The position numbers were made by a program, and so were the translations under genes. Shown here piece after piece: positions 22,200-32,400 of a stretch of 64,000 bases of DNA (the first letter of the stretch is position 1; every line of letters starts with the position of its first letter). The notes below the pieces were generated by a model. That model made no database searches. It saw nothing but the letters and a program-made list of their open reading frames with translations, and had not been told where the DNA came from. The stretch is from Pyropia haitanensis (Eukaryota; Rhodophyta; Bangiophyceae; Bangiales; Bangiaceae). Location of the stretch: the NCBI GenBank assembly GCA_008729055.1, contig SDUX01000112.1, forward strand, positions 100,323 to 164,322, in the 5' to 3' direction.

Positions 22200-23438
22200 A
22201 TGAAGACGCTGCACGACGGCTGCGTGGGTGCATCCGATACCAACGCAACACCCGCGTTGGTCACCCCCGATACGGCCCCCATCCCCACCACGACCTTCAT
22301 CTGTAGCGTTGCGCGCAAGGCGCTCGCTGCGCCGCTGCCCTCTGACGCGCTGCCGACAGGTGGCGTCCGCGTCACCGACCGACCCTCGGGGGCGCTACTG
22401 CCACCTCTGTCGCTGCCGTCGTCCCGTGATGTGCGAGGAGGCGTCGGTGGGCTAAGCAGCCGCGGCGGTTGTCGCGATGGTGACTATCGACTCGGCGGTG
22501 GGCCTCTCCTGGCGGTCCAGCCTGCCCACTCCCGCGGCCGCGGTCCCAGCCGTGACGATACGGCCCTGAGCCGCCGCCTGTCGCGGCTGCTGCGGCACGG
22601 CCTGCTGGCCGCCGGCCTGGTGCCCGCGCTCGACGGCTACGTGCCACTGGCGGCGGTGCTGCGCTGCCGCGGCTTTGGCGGCGTCACCGTCGACGCGGTG
22701 TGTGCGTGTGTGGCGAACAGTGAGAAGCAGCGCTTCTCGCTGGTGCGTCGGCGGCCGCCAGGGGGGGATGGCGGACCCGCCGGTGGCGCGCACGGCGCTG
22801 GCGCCACTGCGGCCGCCCCCGGTGGTGCCGTTACAACGGGCGCCGACGGGCACACCAGCGGTCCCGCCGGCGACGGGGACCTGCACATCCGCGCCAACCA
22901 AGGATTCTCCGCCGTCGTGGCGCGTTACCTCTCTCCCGATGCAATCTATACCCGGTTGGTGCCGCCGGCTGCGGGCTCGCCCCTGCTCCTGGGCGTCCAT
23001 GCCACCACCCTCGTGGCGTTTGCGCGTATTTGCGCAGATGATGGCCTCCGTGCCATGAACCGGGATGCCATCCACTTTGCTCGCCTCCCGCCGTCTTCGC
23101 CACCACCCGCCTCTTCCCCCACGCCGACGGCGGCGTCCCCACTCAAGGTCTGTACGGAGGTGGGCGTCCTCCGTGAGGTGGTGGCGGGTGTGCGTAGCGG
23201 CTGCCGGCGGGACGGCGAGCAGGTCTACCGCATCGCGCTGGTGGTTGACGTGGGCGCGTCGGCCGCGGCGGGGGTGGTGTGGCACGTGTCGTCCAACGAC
23301 GTGCTGCTGACGCAAGGGGGGACCGCGGGGGTGCTCGCCAAGCGTTGGATTGTCCGCGTGACGGACGTGGTGAGCGGGGCGGACCGGACGGCGGACTTGT
23401 GGGTGGCACCCACAAGCGGAGCGGACGGGAGGGCTTGA
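22200..23438 (+). CDS. tRNA 2'-phosphotransferase (Tpt1/KptA family)
   Basis: This enzyme removes the 2'-phosphate left at the splice junction after tRNA ligation, transferring it to NAD+. The 412-residue frame begins at the ATG at 22200. Residues ~1-115 are a non-conserved, Pro/Thr/Gly-rich extension. The catalytic core starts with LSRRLSRLLRHGLLAAGL (~123-140, the Arg-His pair of the family), then LDGYVPLAAVL, EKQRFSLV (~178), HIRANQGFS (~228, the Arg and NQG signature), LLLGVHATT (~262, the HGT position, here HAT), GLRAMNRDAIHFA (~281, with the family's last catalytic Arg), and VWHVSSNDVLLTQG (~360). A ~35-residue Gly/Ala insertion separates KQRFSL from HIRANQG, which are nearly adjacent in compact homologues, and another Pro/Ser-rich insertion follows HFA. 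All four catalytic positions expected for Tpt1 are visible. Confidence 0.93.
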   Translation: MKTLHDGCVGASDTNATPALVTPDTAPIPTTTFICSVARKALAAPLPSDALPTGGVRVTDRPSGALLPPLSLPSSRDVRGGVGGLSSRGGCRDGDYRLGGGPLLAVQPAHSRGRGPSRDDTALSRRLSRLLRHGLLAAGLVPALDGYVPLAAVLRCRGFGGVTVDAVCACVANSEKQRFSLVRRRPPGGDGGPAGGAHGAGATAAAPGGAVTTGADGHTSGPAGDGDLHIRANQGFSAVVARYLSPDAIYTRLVPPAAGSPLLLGVHATTLVAFARICADDGLRAMNRDAIHFARLPPSSPPPASSPTPTAASPLKVCTEVGVLREVVAGVRSGCRRDGEQVYRIALVVDVGASAAAGVVWHVSSNDVLLTQGGTAGVLAKRWIVRVTDVVSGADRTADLWVAPTSGADGRA

Positions 23439-24186
23439 CGGGTGTGTCACGAGTTGGGTCAGCGACGATTTGCCACGCGTTGATGCTGTCGGTAGTGGTG
23501 ACTGGGCTTGGGGTATGGCTGTCGTCGGTCTCTGTGGTCTGAGCTGCTTGTCCTGCGACAACTCGCTCAGCCATTGTCAAGTGTGGACGTTTGTAGCGGT
23601 AGGCGACAGCGGCAGTACCAGCGTGGTCGCGTGCCGCGAGTTGGTTCGAGTTGGCCACCACTGCCGCCTCGGAACGGCCGTTCCGCGGCCGTCAGCGCTC
23701 TCTGTAAGTGTGTGTTGTAAGCTCGTAGTCCGTGCTGGGCGCGCTCTCGTCAGTTTTTCCGTTGCAAAGGGTGCTACTTGATGAATACAGTTGGGGCCCA
23801 GTGCCAGCCATGACACGAGCACAGGCAGTCCTGCGGTGTCGAGGCGCAACGGACACAAGTCCTGCGGGCTGCTACATGGCGGCTCCGTCGCGTCGTCTTG
23901 GCCCCGTCTCGGTCGCCAGGTCGCTATTCCGGCGGACCGGCAGCTGGTGCGCTCTTCTTTTCGACCGGCACCTTCCCTCTCACCCGTCCATGCTTCCTCC
24001 ACCTGTAGTCCATCTTGCTTTTGTCGTCGTCCTGTCGCTTTTCCCTACTTTGGTGGAGTCCCAGCGCGCTGCCCGTTATCCGCCTCCTCCCATTCCCGTC
24101 GCCCTCCCCCTGCCCTCCCCCCCTTCCCCCAGCAGCCCCTTCCTTCCCGGTGTTTTCCCCGCCTTCGTTCCCGCGTAACCCCCACG
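23439..24186. other. Intergenic region and pyrimidine-rich leader upstream of MOB1
   Basis: 748 bp separating Tpt1 and MOB1 on the same strand. The last ~110 bp before the MOB1 ATG (about 24075-24186) are strongly C/T-rich, with repeated CCTCCC words. The upstream part is moderate in GC and carries no recognisable protein. Confidence 0.55.
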
Positions 24187-24831
24187 ATGTTATCCCTCCT
24201 CAACCGAAACAAGACGTTCAAGCCCCGGCGACGCGCAGATGGCGCAGACAACCCCCGGTACGAGCTGGCCAAACTCGCCACCGATATCCTGGCCACCTCC
24301 CTGCCGGCGGGGGACCTGCGGGAGGCGGTCAAGCTGCCCGACGGGTACGCGCCCAACGACTGGATCGCGGTGCACCTGGTGGACCTGTTCAACCAGCTCA
24401 ACCTCATCTACGGCAGCATGTGCGACGACTGCACCGACGGGAGCTGCCCCATCATGTCGGCGGGCGGCAAGTACGAGTACCTGTGGGCCGACGCGGAGCG
24501 ATACAAGAGCCCGACGCGGGTGTCGGCGCCCAAGTACGTGGACCTGCTGATGGACTGGGTGGACAAGCAGCTTGCCGACGAGGCGCTCTTCCCCGTCGCG
24601 GGCGGGCGGGCTTTCCCAGAAGACTTTCGGTCCGACGTCAAGCGCATCATGCGGCGGCTGTTCCGCGTGTACGCGCACCTCTTCCACTCGCACCTGGACG
24701 AGATTGTGGCGGTCGGCGCCGAGGCGCACCTGAGCACCTGCTTCCGTCACTTTGTGTTTTTCGGCACCGAGTTTGGGCTGCTGCCGTCCAAGGAGATGGA
24801 GCCCCTCAAGGAGATTATTGCCAAGTTGTGA
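24187..24831 (+). CDS. MOB kinase activator (MOB1 family)
   Basis: MOB1 is the activating partner of NDR/LATS kinases in the Hippo/mitotic-exit pathway, controlling cell division and growth. The protein is 214 residues, against ~216 for human MOB1, and begins MLSLLNRNKTFKPRR. It continues with LPDGYAPNDWIAVHLVDLFN, YGSMCDDCTDGSCPIMSAG (first pair of zinc-binding Cys, C-x4-C), GGKYEYLWADA, YVDLLMDWVDKQL and FRVYAHLFHSHLDEI (zinc-binding His pair). It ends AEAHLSTCFRHFVFFGTEF then a short LLPSKEMEPLKEII tail. Every conserved block is present without insertions, unusual among these Gly/Ala-expanded proteins and consistent with tight constraint. The upstream frame stays open but is Pro/Ser-rich and unlike any MOB leader, so ATG 24187 is the start. 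Confidence 0.97.
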   Translation: MLSLLNRNKTFKPRRRADGADNPRYELAKLATDILATSLPAGDLREAVKLPDGYAPNDWIAVHLVDLFNQLNLIYGSMCDDCTDGSCPIMSAGGKYEYLWADAERYKSPTRVSAPKYVDLLMDWVDKQLADEALFPVAGGRAFPEDFRSDVKRIMRRLFRVYAHLFHSHLDEIVAVGAEAHLSTCFRHFVFFGTEFGLLPSKEMEPLKEIIAKL

Positions 24832-25627
24832 GGCGCCGCCGCCGCGGCGGCGACCGCACGCATGGGTGTGGGTGGGTGGGAGTGCTTGTGGGGGGGGGGG
24901 GGAGGGGGGGTGGACTGGCAGGTGGGGGGCGGACGGAGCGGCGAGAGAGGGCTGGTGGGGGCGGAGGGGGAAACGGCGCATGGTTTTTGCAGGCGTACCG
25001 GGAGCGCGTGGGCGAGTGCCTGCGTGCGTGGGCGCCCCCGCTTCCTGCCGTTCGCGCTCCGTTTGTGTATAGGTGGTGCGCGCGTAGTGTTCTCTGCCCA
25101 CACTCCCCCTGTGCGTCCTCGCATGAACCGGGCCGGCCGGTACGTCCACACGCGGTGCGTCCTCGCATGAACCGGGCCGGCCAGTACGTCCACATGCGGT
25201 GCGTCTGTGCTTGAGGCGGTGGCAAGCTGTTCTTTTTGGCTGTGTCTCGCACCCCCCCCTGGCGCAATTCCAGCGCCCATTCCTGCTCCGCCGCGCCGTG
25301 ATCCGGTCTTCATCCCCGAGGCGCGCCCCGGACCGTTGTGCCGATGCCCCGCTCGCGCGTGGCCATTGTCCGCTTCGTCGCGCCGCCCGCCGCCGCGCTA
25401 CCCGTCCCCCCCTCTGCCCACTCACCCCTGCCCCCCCCCCCCTCCGCTCACGGTGACCCCCCGCCCCCTTCGCGGTGACGTCCCCACCCACCCCCCCCCC
25501 CCACCCCCCCCCGCTCCCTGCCCCCAGCCCTGCCACTCGTGGCCGCGGACCCACCGGATCCACCCGCTCCCCCCCCCCCCCCCCTCCCCTCGCCTGCCCA
25601 CTGCCACCGCCCCCCACCCCCCGCGCC
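24832..25627. other. Intergenic region between MOB1 and BASS symporter genes
   Basis: 796 bp on the shared plus strand. It holds G-rich DNA (24881-24960), a 44-bp direct duplication (25111-25198) and a C/T-rich run with many C homopolymers leading into the symporter gene (25240-25625). No protein is supported. Confidence 0.55.
25111..25198 (+). repeat. 44-bp direct tandem duplication
   Basis: GTGCGTCCTCGCATGAACCG and its continuation repeat at 25155 with only two or three changes, and a third partial copy begins at 25199 (GTGCGTC). The unit is unique in the window. Confidence 0.9.
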
Positions 25628-26982
25628 ATGGCCGCCGCCGCCACCCCCGCCTTTGCCGCCGCCCCCCCCACGGCCGCCGCCCGCCCGCTGTGCGCCGCCG
25701 CGGCGGGCGGCGCGGCCGGGCGCTCGCGGCCGCCGCGCGGCGGCGGCGCCGCCGCGCCGCCCGGCCGGCGGGGCGGCGGCTGCGCGTGGCGGGGCGGCCG
25801 GCTGGCGGCGGCGGCGGCGGCCGCCGCTCCCCCCCCGCCGCGGCCGGCGGTGTGGTGGTGCCGCGCCGGCGCGCCGCCCCCCCCCCCGCCCCACCCCCGC
25901 CTCCGCCCGCTGGGCGCGCGGCGGCCGCGGCGGCGCCGTCGGCGCCCGGCTGGCCCCCCCGCCTCCTCCGCCTCCTCGACCGCTTCACCACCCTCTTCCC
26001 CCTGTGGGTGGTGGGCGCCGCGGCGGTCGGCGCGGCGCACCCGCCGGCGCTCGCCTGGTTCACCGGCGGGTGGGTCATTGGCACCCTGTCGCTCATCATG
26101 CTCGGCATGGGCCTGTCACTGCCGCTGGCGGACGTGGCCGCCGCGGCGGCCCGCCCCCAGACCGTCCTCTTTGGCGCCGCCGCCCAGTTTTTGCTGATGC
26201 CCACCCTCGGCTGGGCGCTCGTCTCTGCCGCCGGCCCGGCGCTGCCGGCGGACCTCGCGGTGGGCGTGCTCCTCGTCGCGTGCTGCCCCGGCGGGGCGGC
26301 GTCCAACCTGGTCGTCCTCCTCTCGGGCGGCGACGTGGCGCTGTCGGTGCTCATGACGCTCGCGACGACGCTCGCCGCCGCCGCGGGCGTCACGCCCGCC
26401 CTCACCCGCCTCCTCGCCGGCACGCTCGTGCCCGTCCCCGCCGGCGCGCTGCTCGCGTCGACCGCACAGATGGTGCTGGCCCCCCTAGCCGTCGGCGTCA
26501 CCGCGCAGCGGCTGGCCCCCGCCGCCGTCGCGGCGGTCCTCCCCGCCGCCGCCCCCGCCGCCGTTGCCGGCGTCGCCGCCATCTGTGGCGGCGTCGTTGC
26601 CACCGCCGCGGCGGCCGTCGGCAGCCTCCCGGCGGGCGTCTTGCCGCGCCTGCTGGTCGTCCTCCTCGCCCTCCACGGGGGGGGGCTGGCCGCGGGCTAC
26701 GCCGCCGCGCGGCGGGTGGGGCGGCTGCCCCGCCGCGCCGCGCGGGCGGTGGCGGTGGAGGTGTGCATGCAGAATAGTGGCCTCGCCGCCGCGCTCGCGG
26801 GCGTCCACTTTGGCGCCGCCGCCGCGCTGCCGGCCGCGCTCAGCGCGTCGCTGCACAGCGTCATGGGCGCCGCGGTCGCCGCGTGGTGGCGCTGGCGGGA
26901 CCGCCGGGCGGCGGCGGCCGCGGCCGTGGCAGGGGAGGGGGGGGAGGGCGCCGCGGCCGCGGGGGGCGGGGGGGGGGCGTGA
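25628..26982 (+). CDS. Bile acid:sodium symporter family (BASS/SBF) transporter, probably plastid-targeted
   Basis: This multi-helix transporter belongs to the SBF/BASS family; plant and algal members move pyruvate or other organic acids with Na+ across the plastid envelope. From about 25950 the frame is clear: LLRLLDRFTTLFPLWVV, GTLSLIMLGMGLSLPLADV, VACCPGGAASNLVVLLSGGD then VALSVLMTLATTLAAAAGV (the family's most conserved block), and VEVCMQNSGLAAALAGVHFG. It ends at 26982 after a Gly/Glu tail. The ATG at 25628 (GCGCCATGGCC) starts an Ala/Arg/Pro-rich transit-peptide-like leader (MAAAATPAFAAAPPTAAARP), but that leader is in another frame. The switch has to fall near the C runs at 25878-25900, as in the M50 and MFS genes. 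Without the switch the start is unknown. Substrate is not assignable. Confidence 0.85.
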
Positions 26983-28053
26983 GCCAATGGGTGGGGGGGG
27001 AGCCTCTGTGCGCGTGGCGCCTACGGGCGTGTGCCCGCCGCGGTGGCCCGCTGGTCCGTACAGAGAGGGGAGTCGCGACGTAGCACGCGCACGGCCGGGC
27101 ACGCCCAGCCCCCCATTTTGGTAGACACCCGAGTACTATCTAATAATGTACAGCCGCGGGACGCGCGGGAGTCTGGCAACAACAACGACACCAACGTTAA
27201 CAAAAAAAAATAGAGCCATGCACACGGGCGGCGTGGCTGCCCACCCCCGCCTCCACTACCGGGCCCGCTTCACTTCAGGGCCGACGCCGTCGCCGCGGGC
27301 CGCCGCCCAGCGGTGCTCGCCCCCCGCCAAGCGCGTGGTAGGGTTTTCGCCAGCCGCCGCGCCACCGGGGCGGCACGGCGGTTGCGGGATACCCACCCGC
27401 CGGGATGAGCCGCTGCCACCACGGGTCGCCACAGCCGCCGCACCACGCACAGCCAGGACGAGACGCGGCGCGCCCGTTTTGGGCCGCGAGCGCACCACCG
27501 CCACTTGTCGAGCGCCACACGCGCCGCGGGACCGTGCGACCGCACGCGGCTGCTGACCCCGGTTTGTGCTCCAAACGCGCTCGGCCGTCGGCTACGCACG
27601 CGATGGGGGCGGAGCGAGGCGATGCCACGCCGCCGCCGCCGCTGGCACTTGCCATCATTGCCGCTGCCGCTGCCGCCGGTCAGGGGTCGCCTCCACATCC
27701 GCATGACCAGGAGCTAGGGCTTTGACAGTCGCCGACCACGCAGGAGTGCCAACACTCCACAATCGCCTCGGGCATGGCAACGCTGCACAACTCACTCCGT
27801 CCGACATTGACAGGCGCCGACAACCCGTCTGGCAGCCACCAGCGGCCACTCGTCGCCGGCAGCACACTACCCCACCGCCGACGCACCGTGACAGGACACT
27901 CACCGCGCCGCAGTGCACCAGACGGTGCGCGCCACGAGGTATGGGCGAGACGTATCCGCGACAGCAAAAAGGTGCTCACCGGTGGCGACGCCAGCCACAC
28001 GCCGTCGGCCACGCCCCGTCCCCCCCCCCCCCGGCAGGCTTGCAAGCACGCCA
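26983..28053. other. Convergent intergenic region (BASS / PP2A B'')
   Basis: 1.07 kb between convergent genes. A less GC-rich stretch at 27110-27225 (CTATCTAATAATGTACAGCC and nine A at 27202-27210) probably contains the BASS 3' end. The remainder has open frames without recognisable content. Confidence 0.5.
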
Positions 28054-30459
28054 CTACATCGCGGCCAGCCGTCCGCCCGCTTCCCCCCCCCCCGCCAGCA
28101 TCGTCGCCCGCACATTCACAATCGCCGCGTCATCGACGCGCCGCACGAGCAGCGCGCACAGCACAAACTCCCGCTCCTTGGGCGTCAGCTGCCGAAAGTC
28201 CCGCGCGCTCATACCCGGCACGCGGCGCCGACCGCCACCGCCACCGCCACCGCCGCCACCACCACCGCCGCCACCGTCGCCGCTCAACGCCGCCCCCGCG
28301 GTCATGCCCACCAGCCGCGTCCACACGTCCCGCACGCACGCGAGGACCACCCCCCCCTCCTCGCGCATGCCAATGACCCGCTTCTGCTTGTAAAAGTGGG
28401 TCACGTCGCCCAGCCCCAGCACGCCGTCGCCGTCGTGGTCGATAATCGGGAACCAAAAGCCGACCGCGCCCGCGTCGCCACAGTCGGTGAGCGCCAGGAA
28501 GAGGCGCGCAAACGCCGTCACCGACAGCCGCCGCGTCGCCGGGTGCCCATACGCGCGGACGACCGCGGCGATCGCGCGGGGCGTGAGCAGCGACTTGGAC
28601 GAGCAAAAGGCGTGCAGGGCGCCCGCGGAGATCGAGTCCTCTTCCAGCGGCGGCAGGCGCGACACGGCCGACTGCCGTGGCGACGACGATGGGGATTCGA
28701 TGGGCGACGACGGAGGGGGCGGCTGCGTCACGGGTGGCATCGACATCTTGTGCGGCCCGCCGCCGTCCGCGTCCCCGCTGTCCACCCCGTTGCTGATGGC
28801 GCCGGCGGCATGGCCGCCACCGCCATTCGCGCCGCCGCTCGCAACCGGCGGCACGCCGTCGCCAACGTCGCCGCCCAGCTCGCTGTCACTGTCCACCCCG
28901 CTCATGCCCGGCGGGTCATACGCGTCGCCAAACATGGCGCGCAGCTCCGCCTCGCCCGTGTCCCCCACCGCCGTCGACTGCAGCGCCGCCGCGTCGTCGC
29001 CGTCGAGGCCCGGCACGGTCGGCCCCGCCGCCGACACGACCGACTCGTTGCCGGCGCTGCTGTCGCTCGTCCAGCCGCCATCGTCGGACGCGGCCCCGTC
29101 GGAACCGGCGCCGGCGCCAGGCGACGTCACGTCCACGCCGACGCTCGCTTCCGGGCTGCGCGGCGCGGCGCCCTCGAGCGCGTCGTTCCAGTCCATGAGG
29201 AGCCCCCCAAAGCGCGCCGCGTCGAGCCCGCCGAGCGTGCCCGCAAAGACGCCGCAGCTCTCATAGTTGAGCAGCGCCTGCGCGAGGCCCGCGTCGCGCA
29301 GCTCCCGCGCCGAGTAGCGCTCCGTGTGCGGGTGCGCATTGACGCGGTACAGCACGCACTCGACGGCCACGTCCATGTTGTCCATGTACAGCGGCGAGCC
29401 GCGCGACGCGATGAGCCGCTCCACGACGCGCGCAACGACCGTGCGCGGCACCGTCGGCCGCGCGTACGTGGGCGCCTGGCCGACCGCGACGCCGTCGCCG
29501 TCGCCGCAGGTGCCGCCACCGGCGCCGCCGCCGACACCGCTGCCGCCGCCAGTCCACCGCGAGGACCTGGCCGCCCGCGGCTTGCGCTCCATCTCCGCCG
29601 CCACCCGCAGCACGTTGAAGAACCGCTCGTCCGCGTCGTACACCCGCAGGTGGCGCTGGTAAAACGCCTTGAACGCGTCGACTCCCCCCCCCCCGGCAAC
29701 GCCGCTAGCGGCGCCCAGCTCCGGCGCCGCCACCACCGGCAGGCCCACCAGCGTCGCGAGCCGCTCCAGCGAGTGGCCGCCGCTCGCAAAGACGCTGCCA
29801 ATCGCGCGCGCCTCGTACTTGGAGCGCCCCTCAGAGCCAACGCCGCCGGTGCGGCCACCGCCAGACGCGCCGGGCCGGCCGCGGCCGCGACCACCGCCGC
29901 CGCCGCCGCCGCCGCCGCCGCTGCCGACCTCACCCCCAACGACGCCGCCCTGCACGGGCGGCGCGCCCGCCGCGACCGCCGCGCGCGCGGCGCGGAGCTT
30001 GTGCGCGAGCGCGCAGCGGACGGCGGTCGTTGCGCGCGCCGTCGCCGCCGCCTCCACTGCCACCGCGGTAAACGCGGCGCGGACGGCCGGGGCGGGGGCG
30101 GGGACGGGCGCGGCCGCCGTCGGCGCCGCCGCTGCCACCGCCGCGGCGTCCGCGTCGGGGGGGAGCGGGGTGGTGGTGGCGGCGGCGGCGGCCGCCGCGG
30201 TGGCCGCACCACCCTCCGCCTTGGCGGCAGCGGTCTCGCGGAGGCGGCGCAGCTTGGCCGCCGTGCTGCTCGGCGGCGTGTGCGACGCGCCAAGGATCTC
30301 GGACAGCAGGTGCGGGTGGGCGGTGGAAAAGCCCCGCCGCGCGACCGTCGTGTTCACCGCCGTCAGCAGCGACATCATGCCGACGGGGGCCTTGCGGGAC
30401 GAGGGGGGGCGCCGCCGCCGGCGGGGGGGGGGGGGGGATGGCTGCGGGGGGCTCTCCAT
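28054..30459 (-). CDS. Protein phosphatase 2A regulatory subunit B'' (PR72/TON2-type)
   Basis: B'' subunits direct PP2A to substrates, often at centrosomes or the cortical cytoskeleton, and bind calcium through EF-hands. The single-exon protein has 801 residues from the ATG at 30459. The N-terminal ~220 residues are low-complexity. The conserved part starts around FKAFYQRHLRVYDADERFFN and passes through LYMDNMDVAVECVLYRVN. After a Ser/Asp/Gly-rich insertion (~420-590), the EF-hand module follows: SISAGALHAFCSSKSLLTP, LSVTAFARLFLALTDC, and FWFPIIDHDGDGVLGLGDV, whose DxDxDG loop is a complete calcium site with Asp at position 12. HFYKQKRVIGM and DVWTRLVGM follow, as in the family. A ~15-residue Gly run just before SARDFRQLTPKEREFVLCAL is unusual. 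The second EF-hand seen in some homologues is not obvious. Confidence 0.88.
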   Translation of the reverse strand: MESPPQPSPPPPRRRRRPPSSRKAPVGMMSLLTAVNTTVARRGFSTAHPHLLSEILGASHTPPSSTAAKLRRLRETAAAKAEGGAATAAAAAAATTTPLPPDADAAAVAAAAPTAAAPVPAPAPAVRAAFTAVAVEAAATARATTAVRCALAHKLRAARAAVAAGAPPVQGGVVGGEVGSGGGGGGGGGGRGRGRPGASGGGRTGGVGSEGRSKYEARAIGSVFASGGHSLERLATLVGLPVVAAPELGAASGVAGGGGVDAFKAFYQRHLRVYDADERFFNVLRVAAEMERKPRAARSSRWTGGGSGVGGGAGGGTCGDGDGVAVGQAPTYARPTVPRTVVARVVERLIASRGSPLYMDNMDVAVECVLYRVNAHPHTERYSARELRDAGLAQALLNYESCGVFAGTLGGLDAARFGGLLMDWNDALEGAAPRSPEASVGVDVTSPGAGAGSDGAASDDGGWTSDSSAGNESVVSAAGPTVPGLDGDDAAALQSTAVGDTGEAELRAMFGDAYDPPGMSGVDSDSELGGDVGDGVPPVASGGANGGGGHAAGAISNGVDSGDADGGGPHKMSMPPVTQPPPPSSPIESPSSSPRQSAVSRLPPLEEDSISAGALHAFCSSKSLLTPRAIAAVVRAYGHPATRRLSVTAFARLFLALTDCGDAGAVGFWFPIIDHDGDGVLGLGDVTHFYKQKRVIGMREEGGVVLACVRDVWTRLVGMTAGAALSGDGGGGGGGGGGGGGGGRRRVPGMSARDFRQLTPKEREFVLCALLVRRVDDAAIVNVRATMLAGGGEAGGRLAAM

Positions 30460-31550
30460 CGTGGAGGGGGTGGCGGGGACGGGGCAGCACGCGACCGGGG
30501 GGGGTTAGAAACAGGGGGAGGGAGAGGGGGAGGGAAAAAGGAGACAGTCGCAGACGGAGCGCGTCAGTGGAAGGTGGAGAGAAGCAGCGGCCGGCAGCAG
30601 TGAGCGTCAAGGGGGATGCCAACGGCAGCAAGGCAACCGCCAGTGCGATGCGCACCGCGGCCGACCCCGCACCCCGACCCCGCGATCGGCCGCGCACACC
30701 GCCCCACGACGGGGACGGCGGCGGGAGCCGGCGGGGGGCCGCGGCCGGGCGGCCACGACGGGCGGCGGCGGCGGCAGCGTGGCCCACCCGGCCGACCCGC
30801 CGAGTGTGCGCGGGGGTGGGGAGAAGAAGTGTCGACCACCACCACCACCACCACCACCACCACCACTACCACCGCCGGCGAAGGCCAACGCGGCCACGTC
30901 CACGGGCCGGCGCGGGGTGGGACAGGTGCCCTACAGGAGGGGGGTGGGGGACGGGGGGAAAGGAGCGCAGAGTGGCGTGCCGTGCCGCGCCTACACCCCG
31001 CCCGCCGCGTGGCGGCCGCCGCGTGTGCCGGCCGCGGACCGCGTGCCGCCGCGGGCCGGCCGTGGCGGTGTGCAAAGCGCTGCCAGCACCTCCCTCCCCC
31101 CCCCCTGCTGCCACCCCCCCTCCCAGCAGCACTGCTACGGCGCTTGTCGCGCGGGGCCCCGGGCAGCAGAGCGACAGGCCAGCGGGGCGTCGGGGGGGGT
31201 GGGGGCGAGGCGCGGGGAGCTGCGTCTGCTGTGGCCAAGGCAGCCGCCGAGGGTGCGCTCCCGCGCGGCCGTCGGGGCCCCGGCCGGCGCGGGAAGAGCG
31301 CCGGCGGGTGCGGGCGGGGCGTCTGCGGCGCAGCGTGCGGCCCGCCGCCGCGACGGCGCATCAGCTGTCACTGTCACGCGTGGCAATGTGGGGCCACGCG
31401 GCCGCGGCGTGCCGTGGTCGCCAGGTCCTGTACGCAGAGGTGATGCAGCATCGCCTCGGGTGGCGCCTTTGATTGGACGTTCCATGCGGCGCCGGCGGGG
31501 ATCTGGTGCGAAATGGAGCACACCCCAACGGCAAGCACGCGCAAAGCAGG
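30460..31550. other. PP2A B'' upstream region with pyrimidine-rich leader and (CAC)n microsatellite
   Basis: The first ~85 bp next to the start (30460-30545) are pyrimidine-rich on the gene's strand. A (CAC)n tract occupies about 30834-30873. The rest is GC-rich and lacks any recognisable protein. Confidence 0.5.
30834..30873 (+). repeat. (CAC)n trinucleotide microsatellite
   Basis: About twelve tandem ACC/CAC triplets with one T interruption. In the plus strand the embedding frame would encode a His or Thr tract, but no gene is supported here. Confidence 0.9.
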
Positions 31551-32400
31551 CGCCGTTCAAAAAATCGTATATCTCGCGGGGATACTGTACGAGAGTGGCC
31601 TGGGAACGTGCATTGGCCGAAGATCGCCCACCGACGATGGATCGCTGACAGTTCTCGTCATTAAGTATACTTTTTGCGAACGTGTCTTCAGTATTGAGAA
31701 TTCAGGCAGCGTCTGATCCAACCCGATTCGGTGTTCTCTAGGAAGCTGCTCGCAGTTGCCTGCGTGAAACCCAGGGTTGGTGGGGGGGCGATTCCATTCG
31801 GCGTTCGGTTTCGCGAATACGGCGGATTCGCCGAACTGCGTAGACGTTCGACCCGAACGACACATGCAGCGAATACACGTGGCACCAACTTGGCCACGTT
31901 GTGCTGTATTTGAGAACGTCCACACGTGCGTCGCAAGGTTGTGCCGGGCCGTTCTGGAATATTCATCTTGCACGCAGAGTCGCAGCACACAAACTGCGCG
32001 GCACAGCGGCGGGAGCAGGTGCACCGCCTGGCCGTTTCGAGGACCTCGCCGCACTGCCTCTGCAACCGCACACGGGGGATACGATGCTGGAGCGGCTTGT
32101 GGCCGATGCCAGTCGGTTGTCACTGAACAGCGCCGCGCGGCAGCTTACGATGGACACTCCGCATCCACTGCGCCCTGTTGACAGCTCCAGGTGGGGGCGA
32201 TATAGAGCCGCCGCCATTATTTTATTTTTGTGTGCTCCTATTATGAATGAGACGGTTGGTAGAATTGTAATAACGCTGTTGTAATTCTATCCGAACCGCG
32301 TTCGGTTTCGGAAACTGCAATTGCACCGTATTCGCGTAACGCTGGTCTGGTTCGGGTGTCACGAGGCAACCCTGGTGAAACCCGCCACGACCAAGTCCGA
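31551..32400. other. AT-richer island with TTCGG inverted motifs, possible degenerate mobile element
   Basis: This ~850-bp stretch is markedly less GC-rich than its surroundings (ATTTTATTTTTGTGTGC near 32216-32235; TAATTCTATCC near 32281). It has repeated TTCGG/CCGAA words, including the perfect inverted repeat CCGAAC-CGC-GTTCGG at 32291-32305 and an imperfect one at about 31804-31840. No long protein and no transposase motif is visible. A decayed non-autonomous element or a promoter/insulator island are both possible. Confidence 0.35.
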
